Source: an uncultured Prevotellaceae bacterium
GTDB lineage: Bacteria > Bacteroidota > Bacteroidia > Bacteroidales > Bacteroidaceae
NCBI GenBank assembly: GCA_900318815.1
Contig: ONMA01000026.1
Span: 94,441-158,440 of the forward strand
Reading direction: 5' to 3'
Length of the DNA stretch: 64,000 nucleotides
Both the position numbers and the translations under genes were made by a program. The notes beneath the pieces are model-generated. The model was given only the letters and a program-made list of their open reading frames with translations. It was not told the DNA's origin and made no database searches. Positions 9,701 to 17,909 of the stretch are shown piece after piece. Position 1 is the stretch's first letter. Each line of letters begins with the position of its first letter.

Positions 9701-11637
9701 TGTCGAAAGATGCCAACGGCAAGAACATCTACTCAGACCTGACACCCATCAGAACCATCATCGGCGAACCCGTGAAGGCTCCCGTCGTAGAGACCGGTGA
9801 ATATGAGTTCATCCTTGATGCCGAGACCAGCAATGAACTGGACGAGATCTGGAACTACTACATGAACCGCGGAGCCGTGGTGTGCGGCGTGCAGCCCATT
9901 GAAGACCAGTTCGGATTCGACGTAGGTAAGTCTTGGAACATCTTCTCAGCCTTTAACGGCAAAATCACCACCATGTTCCGAAAGGTGGACATCAGCACAC
10001 TCGCATCGCCCGTGTTTGCCCTCGACTTCATCCTGGAGGACACCGAGACCGACATGCAGGTGCTGTTCAACGGCCCCGAGGGCAAGCAAGCTGTTCGTCC
10101 TCTCACGGTGATGGACGGTATTCAGCACGTCAACATACCCTTGGACGAGTTCAAGTCGTGGGGATGGATACAGCCCAGCCTACAGACCTCATTCCACATC
10201 GAGACAGAGGGCGACCGCATCCACGACATCTATGTTGACAACGTGGGTGTCTATGACATGCAGCCCTGCAACCTGGCTATCACAACCTTCGAGGCCGCTG
10301 CCCAGATGAAGGCTGGCGAGGAGTCGATGGTCAATGTTACCGTGATGAACCTGGGCCAGCAGCCAGTGAGCAACTACACCGTGTCGCTGATAGAAGACGA
10401 GATGCCCATACAGAGTGAGACCATCTGCCAGCCCCTGAAGCCGGGCGAGGTCAACGTGGTGCAGTTCTGCTACAGGGCCAACACCGTCTACGCCGATGAC
10501 ATCGAGGGCCAGGAGGAAGCCGAGAAAGTACTCGTGGCCAACGTCGAGGCCGACGGCGACGTCAACGAGGACGACAACATGGCCGAGGCTATCGTGAACA
10601 TTGCCGTCGCTGGCGGCAAGCTGAACAGCCATCCAAGGGATGTCGTGGCCCGGCAGGCCGAGCAAGGAACTGACGTTCACGTAAGCTGGGCGTTCGACTT
10701 CGAACAGTCGTCACAGGTAGTGACCGAGAGCTTTGAGGACTATGAGACGTGGTACACCGGCGGCGTGAAGAGCGGTGCCCCGAACGGACAGATTGGCGTG
10801 TGGAAACTGTACGACGGCGACCAGAAGCCCACCTATACATGGAAGAACTTCGAGTATGTTACGCCATACGCCGGCGAGCCGCAGGCTTTCCAGGTGTTCC
10901 AAGGCGACATACTCAAATCCACAACCGACTATTATTATTTCAACTTCGATGCCACTACAGGCGATCAGTTCCTGGTTTCGATGGATCCCGCCGACGGCAA
11001 CTACACGCCTCAGCCCGACGACTACCTCATCTCGCCCCTCGTACAAGGCGGCTCTGTGGTAGAATTCTACTATGGCGCATTACTGAGGAAGCCGCAAGGC
11101 GCAGAGATACTGTACTCCGAGACAGGACAGGACATCAACGACTTCAAGCTGCTGAAAACGCTCGACGATGCCTCGGGCGACGACTGGTTCTTTGCCTACG
11201 TCAAACTGCCCGAGACAGCGAAGTACTTCGCCATACGGCACAGCAAGAGCTCGTACACGGGCTACGGCTTGAAGATTGACGACATCACCTACAGCAAGAT
11301 GTCGGGCATCGACCACTTCAACGTCTATGTCGACGGTCAGCTGGTAGGAACCACTACTGAGACGACCTTCACCGTCAGCAGCGCAATGACCGATGGCAAG
11401 CACAAGATTGCCGTCACCGCCGTCTTTACAGACGGAACGGAGTCGGTGCCTGCCTACGCATCCATGAACTACGACGGAACGGCCATCAAAGATATCGTGA
11501 CGAGCGGAAAGCCCTTCGATGTCTACTCTACCGACGGCAAGCTGATGCGCCAGCAGACCCGCTCAACCGAAGGTCTCAAGGGTGTCTTCATCATCCGCAC
11601 AGACAACGGGAAGAGCCAGAGTGTCATCATGAAGTGA
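6709..11637 (+). CDS. Very large secreted multidomain protein (choice-of-anchor J and FN3-like domains, C-terminal sorting tail)
   Basis: A 1642-aa protein; translation may begin at either of two adjacent ATGs (6709 or 6712). Signal peptide MRKRYLLWSLMFLMLTAVTQGTQAQ. The N-terminal 350 residues resemble a beta-propeller ('LDVVTGELTFLTGG', 'GRLYGVAKDGNLYQIDRTTG'). FN3-like modules follow ('PKNVAMTFDETTQTATITWE'). Two segments of the choice-of-anchor J type are visible ('DDWFITPGIALEAGKDYKF' near residue 670 and 'DDYLISPLVQGG' near 1437). The end, 'FDVYSTDGKLMRQQTRSTEG' then GVFIIRTDNGKSQSVIMK, is a T9SS type-A style tail. The role is probably surface attachment or substrate binding. No catalytic motif was recognised. 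Confidence 0.75.
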   Translation: MMRKRYLLWSLMFLMLTAVTQGTQAQESPASIDPKGKQVSYAAQRPADNANERNPLLGMVKNHKRMSKGPLKLLKEQRTSLNNLLQKHAPIQITSEKLRKAAKAKAKVPYVPDNNHKHLIVNVIYNSEDEEMDEGMFDLDVVTGELTFLTGGFIEDYENYGFNGGGYIWNGKYRGVYYDSDYDVSQSHQATVMEFDMTDWTLTDIFDIPYMSTMALECGTQFNADGTTSVVGQYWGIDREGNLSLRYATLDDNGTTTTSFGQPASKHILAMGVTSDGRLYGVAKDGNLYQIDRTTGEEILIGHTGIDDIVDYEGGFWLQSGEIDPQDNTFYWMADHASVYWTQLCTINLQTGKATPLIDFTGDVECAGMVIAPQQRKDETPAAVTGLTASFGKLETTGKGTFIAPTKNFGGGLLAADTQLFYQVYVNDVKQSLTNNQTTPGATVNFSISSKNVKNNAKNQIKVTVSLGEDSEESLSTTTTAWAGYGIPEAPKNVAMTFDETTQTATITWEAPTKGDDAGVEGGCVEALCYNIYRVVDGEKKGSILKTPLADDVYTTTYTLQEEDKTMTLGDLSFAVEACAAPWGFPMTDLTSQSAFTNAITAGKGKEVPYFADFANNYYKINQKDFTVINGNNDKYTWTFCPPHVTLGQNLCGAVACGNYDSYTNQDDWFITPGIALEAGKDYKFKANVHGPTANVPYYEHGEVWMGTDRTAEAMTMPVINTTLIEDYMFIEGNFTVPEDGNYYFGIHSVSAPNQWEIALFDIYVGEITEEPVDNQSPAPVELAVAPVYGANAVTDGNGKTVYCGNADIKMTLPSQKLDGSELSASELLNVTLTATNAEGVKTTLAEYTAQRGGTTLDFKTENMPSGEYTFSVQATYTSGEKTYYSAVADQTAFLGWDDTVAIPTGMKAITRGDKLIVRFQEQPEPKGAHGAYLPSFSYRAYGGSKAAQLSYYVQNGMTYVYDMIEPDGKSDGLEIVVPDFNPGEGMQYQWQWYVLAVSKDANGKNIYSDLTPIRTIIGEPVKAPVVETGEYEFILDAETSNELDEIWNYYMNRGAVVCGVQPIEDQFGFDVGKSWNIFSAFNGKITTMFRKVDISTLASPVFALDFILEDTETDMQVLFNGPEGKQAVRPLTVMDGIQHVNIPLDEFKSWGWIQPSLQTSFHIETEGDRIHDIYVDNVGVYDMQPCNLAITTFEAAAQMKAGEESMVNVTVMNLGQQPVSNYTVSLIEDEMPIQSETICQPLKPGEVNVVQFCYRANTVYADDIEGQEEAEKVLVANVEADGDVNEDDNMAEAIVNIAVAGGKLNSHPRDVVARQAEQGTDVHVSWAFDFEQSSQVVTESFEDYETWYTGGVKSGAPNGQIGVWKLYDGDQKPTYTWKNFEYVTPYAGEPQAFQVFQGDILKSTTDYYYFNFDATTGDQFLVSMDPADGNYTPQPDDYLISPLVQGGSVVEFYYGALLRKPQGAEILYSETGQDINDFKLLKTLDDASGDDWFFAYVKLPETAKYFAIRHSKSSYTGYGLKIDDITYSKMSGIDHFNVYVDGQLVGTTTETTFTVSSAMTDGKHKIAVTAVFTDGTESVPAYASMNYDGTAIKDIVTSGKPFDVYSTDGKLMRQQTRSTEGLKGVFIIRTDNGKSQSVIMK

Positions 11638-11656
11638 AGAGTGTAGCGTAAAAAAT

Positions 11657-11711
11657 AAAACAAAAACCGAATAAAACAGGTGTTTTTTCTTGTTTTATTC
11701 GGTTTTGTTTT
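11657..11711 (+). terminator. AT-rich hairpin terminator of the secreted-protein operon
   Basis: AAAACAAAAACCGAATAAAA (11657-11676) pairs with the segment ending at 11711, giving a roughly 21-bp stem with one bulged A and a loop containing TTTTTTCTTG. The same TGTTTTTTCTTGTTTT core recurs at 50939 and, inverted, near 57515. The -33 box of the sppA promoter overlaps its right end. Confidence 0.8.
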
Positions 11712-11739
11712 GTGCTTTTCAATATTTTTCGTAACTTTG
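11709..11739 (+). promoter_or_regulatory. Promoter of the sppA-lpxK-punA operon
   Basis: TTTG at 11709-11712 and TAACTTTG at 11732-11739 with a 19-base spacer; the sppA start lies 36 bases further on. Confidence 0.75.
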
Positions 11740-11774
11740 CCCATGAAATATTTCAAATTAATCTTTAAGTCAAG

Positions 11775-13565
11775 ATGAAAGACTTCTTCAAAATGACGTT
11801 TGCCACCATGTGTGGCATTGTTCTGTTGTCGGTCATTACCGGCATTCTGTTTATGATTTCGCTGGTAGGCATGATTGCAAGCGAGTCAGCTTCAACAAAG
11901 GTAAAAGACAACTCCGTGTTCGTGTTGAAAATGAACGGGGTCATCAACGAGCAGGCAGAAAGCGAGAATCCGCTTTCGATGCTTCTCGGGCAGGCCGACA
12001 TGGAAGCAATGGGCCTCGACGACATCATCGCCTCTATCCGCAAGGCCAAGGACGAGGAAGAGATCAAGGGCATATACATAGAGGGCGGTGCAGCCTCGTT
12101 CGACGCACCCGCCACGGCCCAGCAGATTCGCGACGCACTCGTTGACTTCAAGAAGAGCGGCAAGTGGATCATTGCCTTTGCCGACCAGTACATGCAGCAA
12201 AGCTATTACGTGGCCTCGGCAGCCGACTCGGTGTTCCTGAACAAGACGGGCATGATAGACTTCCGCGGACTGGGCGGCAAGAGCATGTATATGACTGGAC
12301 TCTACGAGAAGATTGGCGTGAAATATCAATGTACGCGCGTTGGAAAATACAAGAGCGCGGTGGAGAGCGTCACCCGCAAGGACATGAGCGAGGCCGACCG
12401 CGAGCAGCGCACCATGCTCTTCCAGGGCATCTGGCAGAAGATGCTGAAGGACATGGCCGACAGCCGACAGGTGACGGCCCAGCAGCTGGACCAGCTGGCC
12501 AGCGACAGCATCATTGCCTTTGCCAATCCCGACGACTACATCAAGGCCCGCCTCATCGACCGCGTGATGTATCCCGAGCAAATCAAGGAAGTGATCAAGC
12601 ACAAGCTGGGCATAGACGATGACGACGACATCAACCAGCTCTCGCTGAGCGACATGATCAACGTGAAGTCGAAGAAGAAGGACAAGGGCGACAAGATTGC
12701 CGTCTACTATGCCTACGGCGAAATCATCGACGAGCAGCTCAGTGCCTTCTCCTCTGAACATGCCATCGTAGGCAGTAAAGTGGTGAAGGACCTGAACGAG
12801 CTGGCCAAGGACGAGGACGTGAAAGCCGTGGTCATCCGCGTGAACTCGCCTGGCGGCAGTGCCGTGGCCTCGGAGCAGATATGGCATGCCATCCAGAACC
12901 TGAAGGCCAAGAAGCCCGTGGTCATCTCCATGGGTGGCCTGGCTGCCTCGGGCGGTTACATGATCAGTGCCGGTGCCAACTATATCTTCGCCGAGCCAAC
13001 GACCATCACCGGCTCCATCGGCATCTTCGGACTCATCCCCAACGTCTCCGGCCTGCTCACCGACAAACTGGGCATCACCCTTGACGGCGTGAAGACCAAC
13101 CGCTTCGGCGACTACCAGGAGAACCTCGTGTTCATGAACGACAATGCCGAGGAAATCAGCAACCTGCAGGGCTATGTAGACCGTGGCTACGAGAACTTCC
13201 TCAATATCGTGGCCCAAGGCCGTAACATGAAGCGCGACGAAGTACATGAGATTGCACAGGGACGTGTGTGGTTAGCCACCGACGCGCTGCCCATCCACCT
13301 CGTAGACAAGCTTGGCTCGCTCGACGATGCCGTGAAGAAGGCTGCCGAACTGGCAGAACTCAAGGACAAATACTACACCGCTTCCTATCCTGGACAGAGC
13401 AGCTGGATAGAGAACCTGTTCCCCAAAGACAACAAAGGCACCTACCTCGACTCAGAGCTGCGCACCCTGCTTGGCGATGCCTACGAGCCCTTCATGGAGG
13501 CCCGCATGGACCAGCAGCGCTATCCGCTACAGGCACGCTGGCCCTACTCGGTGAGAGGGAAGTAA
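11775..13565 (+). CDS. sppA: Signal peptide peptidase SppA (67K type, protease IV)
   Basis: A 596-aa membrane-anchored serine protease, the usual length for the double-domain SppA. One N-terminal transmembrane segment (residues about 10-35). The general base Lys lies in 'RVGKYKSAVES' (K193 by comparison with E. coli K209) and the nucleophile Ser in 'GGLAASGGYMIS' (S392). 'VIRVNSPGGSAVASE' supplies the oxyanion-loop glycines. It degrades released signal peptides in the inner membrane. It is first in a run with lpxK and punA. Confidence 0.95.
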   Translation: MKDFFKMTFATMCGIVLLSVITGILFMISLVGMIASESASTKVKDNSVFVLKMNGVINEQAESENPLSMLLGQADMEAMGLDDIIASIRKAKDEEEIKGIYIEGGAASFDAPATAQQIRDALVDFKKSGKWIIAFADQYMQQSYYVASAADSVFLNKTGMIDFRGLGGKSMYMTGLYEKIGVKYQCTRVGKYKSAVESVTRKDMSEADREQRTMLFQGIWQKMLKDMADSRQVTAQQLDQLASDSIIAFANPDDYIKARLIDRVMYPEQIKEVIKHKLGIDDDDDINQLSLSDMINVKSKKKDKGDKIAVYYAYGEIIDEQLSAFSSEHAIVGSKVVKDLNELAKDEDVKAVVIRVNSPGGSAVASEQIWHAIQNLKAKKPVVISMGGLAASGGYMISAGANYIFAEPTTITGSIGIFGLIPNVSGLLTDKLGITLDGVKTNRFGDYQENLVFMNDNAEEISNLQGYVDRGYENFLNIVAQGRNMKRDEVHEIAQGRVWLATDALPIHLVDKLGSLDDAVKKAAELAELKDKYYTASYPGQSSWIENLFPKDNKGTYLDSELRTLLGDAYEPFMEARMDQQRYPLQARWPYSVRGK

Positions 13566-13595
13566 GTAGGGGTTAATCGTCTAACCGTCAAGAAA

Positions 13596-14741
13596 TTGGA
13601 AGGAGATCACATCAAACTCAACTATTGGCTCTTACCGTTCAGCTGGGTCTACGAACTCGGCGTAAGAATCAGGAACATGCTCTTCGACATCGGACTGCTG
13701 AAGAGCAAGTCCTTCGATTTGCCCGTCATCGCGGTGGGCAACATCACCGTCGGAGGCACAGGCAAGACGCCCCATGTGGAGTATTTGGTGAAACTGCTGC
13801 AGGACAAAGTACGTTTAGCCGTCCTGAGCCGGGGGTACAAGCGGAAGACGAAGACGTTCCTCATAGCCAACGAGCTATCGACTGCCAACGATATTGGCGA
13901 CGAGCCTTACCAGATGAAGCAGAAGTTTCCGAAGGTGACCGTGGCCGTAGACAAGCGACGGGTACACGGCATTGAGGAGATTGTTGCAGCCGACAGCGAG
14001 ACAGATGCCATCCTGCTCGACGATGCCTTTCAGCATCGCTACGTGAAGCCCGGCCTCAACATCCTGCTGGTGGACTACCACCGTCTCATCATCTACGACA
14101 AGCTGTTGCCTGCGGGCCGTATGCGCGAGCCTTTCACCAGTAAGAACCGTGCCGACATCGTCATCGTGACCAAGTGCCCGAGGACCATGAAGCCCATGGA
14201 CTATCGTGTCATCACCAAGGCCATGGACCTCTACCCCTACCAGCACCTTTTCTTCACCACCCTGGGCTACGACCCTCTGCGCCCCGTCTTCCCCGAAGCC
14301 GCCACGGCATCGGCCAATTTCACCGCGTCGGCCACGCAGATTGCCGACCTGCCCAAGGACACGCACATCCTGCTCATCACAGGTATCGCCTCGCCCATAC
14401 AGATGCTGACCGACCTGGAAGAAGCCACAGGAACACGCCCCATGAGCCTCTCGTTTCCCGACCACCACTACTTCAGGAAGAAAGACATCAGGCTCATCAA
14501 CAAGACCTTTGCAGACATGCCGGCACCGAAGCTGCTCGTCACCACCGAGAAGGATGCCGTGCGCTTAGCACTGTCAGAGGGTTTCACGCAGGAAGTACTC
14601 CAGCAGCTCTACGTCCTGCCCATACGAGTAGAATTTATGCTTGATCAACAAGAATTGTTTAACGAAAACATTATTGCCTATGTACAAAAGTATTCAAGAA
14701 ACGGCATCCTGGATAAAGGAAAGGATGACGTCAAGTCCTAA
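13596..14741 (+). CDS. lpxK: Tetraacyldisaccharide 4'-kinase (lipid A biosynthesis)
   Basis: A 381-aa inner-membrane kinase adding the 4'-phosphate to the tetraacyl lipid A precursor. The Walker A motif 'GNITVGGTGKTPHVEYL' lies near residue 52, followed by 'LSRGYKRKTK', 'GDEPYQMKQKFP' and 'LLDDAFQHRYVKPGLNILLVDY', all typical of LpxK. No ATG gives the full N-terminus: the reading begins at a TTG at 13596 (MEGDHIKLNYWLLPFSW), consistent with the N-termini of Bacteroidetes LpxK, so a TTG start is inferred. It lies 30 bases after sppA, and its 3' end overlaps punA by 62 bases. Confidence 0.93.
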   Translation: MEGDHIKLNYWLLPFSWVYELGVRIRNMLFDIGLLKSKSFDLPVIAVGNITVGGTGKTPHVEYLVKLLQDKVRLAVLSRGYKRKTKTFLIANELSTANDIGDEPYQMKQKFPKVTVAVDKRRVHGIEEIVAADSETDAILLDDAFQHRYVKPGLNILLVDYHRLIIYDKLLPAGRMREPFTSKNRADIVIVTKCPRTMKPMDYRVITKAMDLYPYQHLFFTTLGYDPLRPVFPEAATASANFTASATQIADLPKDTHILLITGIASPIQMLTDLEEATGTRPMSLSFPDHHYFRKKDIRLINKTFADMPAPKLLVTTEKDAVRLALSEGFTQEVLQQLYVLPIRVEFMLDQQELFNENIIAYVQKYSRNGILDKGKDDVKS

Positions 14742-15504
14742 AACAGCCATCGTGCTGGGCACCGGACTCGGCCAGTTAGCCACTGAGATCACCGACAGGA
14801 CAGAAATTCCCTACAGTGAGATACCCAACTTCCCCGTGTCGACGGTTGAGGGCCATAGCGGCAAGCTCATCTTCGGCAAGTTGGGTGGCGTGGACATCAT
14901 GGCCATGCAAGGACGCTTCCACTACTACGAGGGCTACACGATGAAGGAGGTGACCTTCCCCGTGCGCGTGATGTACGAGCTGGGCATCAAGACCCTCTTC
15001 GTCTCCAACGCTGCCGGCGGCATGAACCCCGCCTTCAAGATTGGCGACATCATGGTCATCACCGACCACATCAACTTCTTCCCCGAGCACCCACTGCGCG
15101 GCAAGAACTTCCCCACGGGTCCGCGCTTCCCCGACATGCACGAGCCCTACGACCGCAAGCTCATTGAGCTGGCCAGCAAGATTGCCCGCGAGAAGGACAT
15201 CCGCCTGCAATACGGAGTCTATCTTGGCGTGCAGGGACCCACGTTCGAGACACCGGCCGAATACAAGATGTACCGCATCATGGGCGGCGACACCGTGGGC
15301 ATGAGCACCGTGCCCGAGGTCATCGTGGCCAACCACTGCGGCATCCGCGTCTTCGGTGTCTCAGTAGTGACCGACTTAGGCGGCTTCGACAACCCTGTCG
15401 AGGTGAGCCACGAGGAGGTGCAGGAAGCCGCCAACAAGGCCCAGCCCATCATGACCGAGCTGATGCGCCAGATGATTGTGCGCTCAGAACAGGTGGATAA
15501 TTAG
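14680..15504 (+). CDS. punA: Purine nucleoside phosphorylase
   Basis: About 274 residues from the ATG at 14680 (MYKSIQETASWIKERM), preferred over an upstream in-frame ATG at 14641 that lies deeper inside lpxK. Family strings: 'AIVLGTGLGQLA', 'VEGHSGKLIFG', 'MQGRFHYYEGY', 'FVSNAAGGMN' and 'GVYLGVQGPTFETPAEY', characteristic of the trimeric PNP class (PunA/PNP I). It cleaves guanosine or inosine-type nucleosides with phosphate in purine salvage. Translational coupling to lpxK is likely because of the overlap. Confidence 0.94.
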   Translation: MYKSIQETASWIKERMTSSPKTAIVLGTGLGQLATEITDRTEIPYSEIPNFPVSTVEGHSGKLIFGKLGGVDIMAMQGRFHYYEGYTMKEVTFPVRVMYELGIKTLFVSNAAGGMNPAFKIGDIMVITDHINFFPEHPLRGKNFPTGPRFPDMHEPYDRKLIELASKIAREKDIRLQYGVYLGVQGPTFETPAEYKMYRIMGGDTVGMSTVPEVIVANHCGIRVFGVSVVTDLGGFDNPVEVSHEEVQEAANKAQPIMTELMRQMIVRSEQVDN

Positions 15505-15541
15505 TTTAATTCGTGGTTAGTATAACTTGGGACGTTTTTAT

Positions 15542-15619
15542 GAACACAGAGACACAAAGACACAGAGTTTTTATTATCTGTTGAGCCTTCAATCTCTGTG
15601 CCTCTGTGTCTCTGTGTTC
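15542..15619. repeat. Imperfect inverted repeat of ACACAGAGACACA-type sequence
   Basis: Two 26-base arms (15542-15567 and 15594-15619) are reverse complements with two mismatches, around a 26-base loop. Each arm is itself an internal short repeat of CACAGAGA. It lies in the 181-base gap between punA and thiL and could fold as a hairpin in the punA 3' UTR. Confidence 0.85.
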
Positions 15620-15685
15620 TATTTTGTACCGAGTTATTTTTTGATTATCACTTAAAAAGAAAAGCTGGGAAACTTCAGTAACAAA

Positions 15686-16786
15686 ATGGAAATTGCAACA
15701 CTCGGAGAATTTGGTCTGATTGAACGTCTGACCAAAGACCTCGAAAAGAAAAACGAAAGTACGAAGTACGGCGTAGGCGACGACTGCGCCGTACTCCACT
15801 ATCCCGACACCGAAGTGCTCGTCACCACCGACATGCTCATGGAAGGCGTACACTTCGACCTGACCTATATCGACCTGCAGCACCTGGGCTACAAGTCGGC
15901 CATGGTCAACATCAGCGACATCTTCGCCATGAACGGCACGCCCCGGCAGCTCACCATCTCACTCGCCCTGAGCAAGCGCTTCACGGTGGAGGACTTAGAG
16001 ACCTTCTACCAAGGCGTGCGGCTGGCCTGCGACAAATGGGGGGTCGACATCGTTGGCGGCGACACCACCTCTTCCTATACGGGACTGGCCATCAGCATCA
16101 CCTGCATTGGCGAGGCCCGCAAAGAGGACATCGTCTACCGCAACGGTGCCCATAACACCGACCTCATCTGCGTGAGCGGCGACCTCGGCGCGGCCTACAT
16201 GGGTCTGCAACTGCTGGAGCGCGAGAAGAGCGTGTACTATAGTCAGGTGGACGACCTGCAAAAGAAAATGGCCCAGGCCAAGGCAAGCGGCGATACCAAG
16301 CGGCTGTCGGCACTCAGCCAGCAGTTGGCCAACATCGAGAAGCCCGACTTCAGTGGCAAGGAGTACCTGCTGCAACGACAGCTGCAGACCGAGGCCCGGG
16401 GCGACATCATCGCGAAGCTGCGTGCCGCAGGCATACACCCCACGGCCATGATGGACGTGAGCGATGGTCTGAGCAGCGAACTGATGCACATCTGCAAACA
16501 GAGTGGCGTGGGCTGTCGCATCTTCGAGAAGGAACTGCCCATCGACTACCAGACTGCCGTCATGGCCGAGGAGATGAACATGAACGTTACCACCTGCGCC
16601 CTCAACGGCGGCGAGGACTACGAGCTGGTCTTCACCGTACCCATCGGCGACCTGGAGAAAGTGAGGGAGCTGGAAGATGTACGCCTCATCGGCCACATCA
16701 CCGAGGCCAAGTACGGACACATCCTCGTCACTCGCGACAATCAGGAATTTGAGCTGAAGGCGCAAGGGTGGAACCCACTGAGGTAA
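15686..16786 (+). CDS. thiL: Thiamine-monophosphate kinase
   Basis: A 366-aa enzyme phosphorylating TMP to TPP. N-terminal AIRS-type ATP-grasp motifs: 'GVGDDCAVLHY', 'LVTTDMLMEGVHFDL', 'SAMVNISDIFAMNGTPR' and 'VGGDTTSSYTGLAI'. C-terminal 'HPTAMMDVSDGLSSEL' and 'ALNGGEDYELVFTV' complete the family signature. A lysine- and glutamine-rich helical stretch around residues 185-215 ('LQKKMAQAKASGDTKRLSAL') looks like an insertion between the two halves. It is followed by a clear terminator. Confidence 0.95.
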   Translation: MEIATLGEFGLIERLTKDLEKKNESTKYGVGDDCAVLHYPDTEVLVTTDMLMEGVHFDLTYIDLQHLGYKSAMVNISDIFAMNGTPRQLTISLALSKRFTVEDLETFYQGVRLACDKWGVDIVGGDTTSSYTGLAISITCIGEARKEDIVYRNGAHNTDLICVSGDLGAAYMGLQLLEREKSVYYSQVDDLQKKMAQAKASGDTKRLSALSQQLANIEKPDFSGKEYLLQRQLQTEARGDIIAKLRAAGIHPTAMMDVSDGLSSELMHICKQSGVGCRIFEKELPIDYQTAVMAEEMNMNVTTCALNGGEDYELVFTVPIGDLEKVRELEDVRLIGHITEAKYGHILVTRDNQEFELKAQGWNPLR

Positions 16787-16849
16787 GGGGGAAATGGCCA
16801 TTGACACCTGCCAATGAATCATTGCCTAATTGACAACTCAACTTGCCAA

Positions 16850-16887
16850 AAAACAAGAGACTGGTACTTCATCCAGTCTCTTGTTTT
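16850..16887 (+). terminator. Intrinsic terminator after thiL
   Basis: A 15-bp perfect stem (16850-16864 with 16873-16887) with an 8-base loop. The stem ends in TTTT on the right and AAAA on the left, so it could act in both directions. Confidence 0.85.
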
Positions 16888-16925
16888 GATATATGTCAAG
16901 TTCGTTGCATTTTCATTCAGAATTA

Positions 16926-16957
16926 TTTGGTCAAAATGTCGAAAATGTCTACCTTTG
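16926..16957 (+). promoter_or_regulatory. Orphan promoter upstream of the candidate small RNA
   Basis: TTTG at 16926-16929 and TACCTTTG at 16950-16957 with a 20-base spacer form a near-consensus Bacteroidetes promoter. It points into a gap whose only flanking downstream gene (ndk) is on the opposite strand. Confidence 0.7.
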
Positions 16958-16963
16958 CAGCGA

Positions 16964-17056
16964 AGAAAAAGATATTTTTGATTTGTTTTAGTAGATTAGT
17001 TTTTAAGTAGTTTGTTTTTTGAGAATCGGCTGTCGTGACGACATCCGATTTTTTTT
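16964..17056 (+). ncRNA. Candidate small RNA, about 90 nt, between thiL and ndk
   Basis: The start is predicted from the promoter at 16926-16957. The end is a textbook intrinsic terminator: AATCGG (17024-17029) pairs with CCGATT, an inner TGTCG/CGACA stem caps the hairpin, and eight T residues follow at 17049-17056. No plausible ORF lies between. The body is AT-rich (GATATTTTTGATTTG...), possibly single stranded for base-pairing. It is not a UTR of either neighbour: thiL has its own terminator upstream, and ndk runs in the opposite direction. Confidence 0.6.
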
Positions 17057-17058
17057 GC

Positions 17059-17088
17059 ACTCTTCACTCTTCACTCTTCACTCTCCAC
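17059..17088. repeat. Heptamer tandem array (ACTCTTC), four units
   Basis: Four units lie between the small-RNA terminator and the ndk stop codon (17089-17091), directly abutting the latter. Confidence 0.85.
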
Positions 17089-17553
17089 TTACTTTCCCTC
17101 GCCGTCACCATAGATGAAGCCGAAGGCACCGCTGACGTAGTCGAAGATCTCCTCGTCGCGGAAGAAGCGCTTCAGTTCAATAGCTGCATTCTCAATAGAG
17201 TCGCTGGCATGAACGATGTTCTGCTGGTTGCTCATCGAGTAGTCGCCACGGATAGTTCCGGGAGCAGCCTGACGTCCGTTGGTAGCACCCGTCATGGTGC
17301 GCACCACCTGCACCGCATCCACGCCTTCGAGGGCAAGGGCCACCACAGGCGAGGCCTGCATGGAGGCAGCAAGCGAGGGGAAGAAAGGACGGTCGACGAG
17401 GTGAGCATAGTGCTCGCGCAGGATCTCGTCGGAGAGCTGCATCATCTTCATACCAGCAACGCGGAGGCCGCGACGCTCAAAACGGTTCACAATCTCACCA
17501 ATCAGCTGACGCTGTACGCAGCTGGGCTTCAGTAATACTAAGGTCTTTTCCAT
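17089..17553 (-). CDS. ndk: Nucleoside diphosphate kinase
   Basis: A 154-aa cytoplasmic enzyme exchanging the gamma phosphate between NTPs and NDPs. 'EKTLVLLKPSCVQRQLIGEI' and 'MTGATNGRQAAPGTIRGDY' are diagnostic, and the catalytic His is H115 in 'QNIVHASDS'. Full length with the usual C-terminal 'RDEEIFDYVSGAFGFIYG'. The promoter lies at 17599-17629 on the same strand. Confidence 0.96.
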   Translation of the reverse strand: MEKTLVLLKPSCVQRQLIGEIVNRFERRGLRVAGMKMMQLSDEILREHYAHLVDRPFFPSLAASMQASPVVALALEGVDAVQVVRTMTGATNGRQAAPGTIRGDYSMSNQQNIVHASDSIENAAIELKRFFRDEEIFDYVSGAFGFIYGDGEGK

Positions 17554-17598
17554 CTTGAAAATGATTTAATGATAGGTTATTAGTAAAATAATTGCCAA

Positions 17599-17629
17599 CA
17601 AAGGTACTTCTTTTTTTCGAAACACGCAA
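17599..17629 (-). promoter_or_regulatory. Promoter of ndk
   Basis: On the minus strand TACCTTTG (complement of 17599-17606) with TTG (complement of 17627-17629) 20 bases upstream. The leader to the ndk ATG is about 40 bases. Confidence 0.65.
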
Positions 17630-17690
17630 GCCCTTCCCCGAAATTATTTCGAGTTGTACGATTTTCGCCATGTTTTCGTGCTGTTGTGAG

Positions 17691-17909
17691 TGAAAGACGC
17701 TGAAAGCGTCACCTCTCAATAGCCGTAGGTCGGAACGACCTGCGGATAGAACGTGAGAAGGTACAACGCCCCCAAAGGGGTCGCCCAATACGCGGTGTTG
17801 GGGCAATCCGTACTCACGGTTGCCCTCAGGGTGCTTTCCCCCTTTGTCTACTGTCGGCAGGTCGTTCCGACCTACGGCTATTGAGAGGTGACGCTTTCAG
17901 CGTCTTTCA
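17691..17909. repeat. MITE-like element with perfect 53-bp inverted repeats, copy 1
   Basis: Arms 17691-17743 and 17857-17909 are exact reverse complements over 53 bases, beginning TGAAAGACGCTGAAAGCGTC, which itself holds a GACGC/GCGTC hairpin. The 113-base centre has no ORF. A second copy, about 172 bases long, is at 50689-50860. The right terminus supplies the stop codon (TGA) of the DUF4130 gene. It looks like a non-autonomous mobile or REP-type element; no transposase for it is in the window. Confidence 0.88.
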
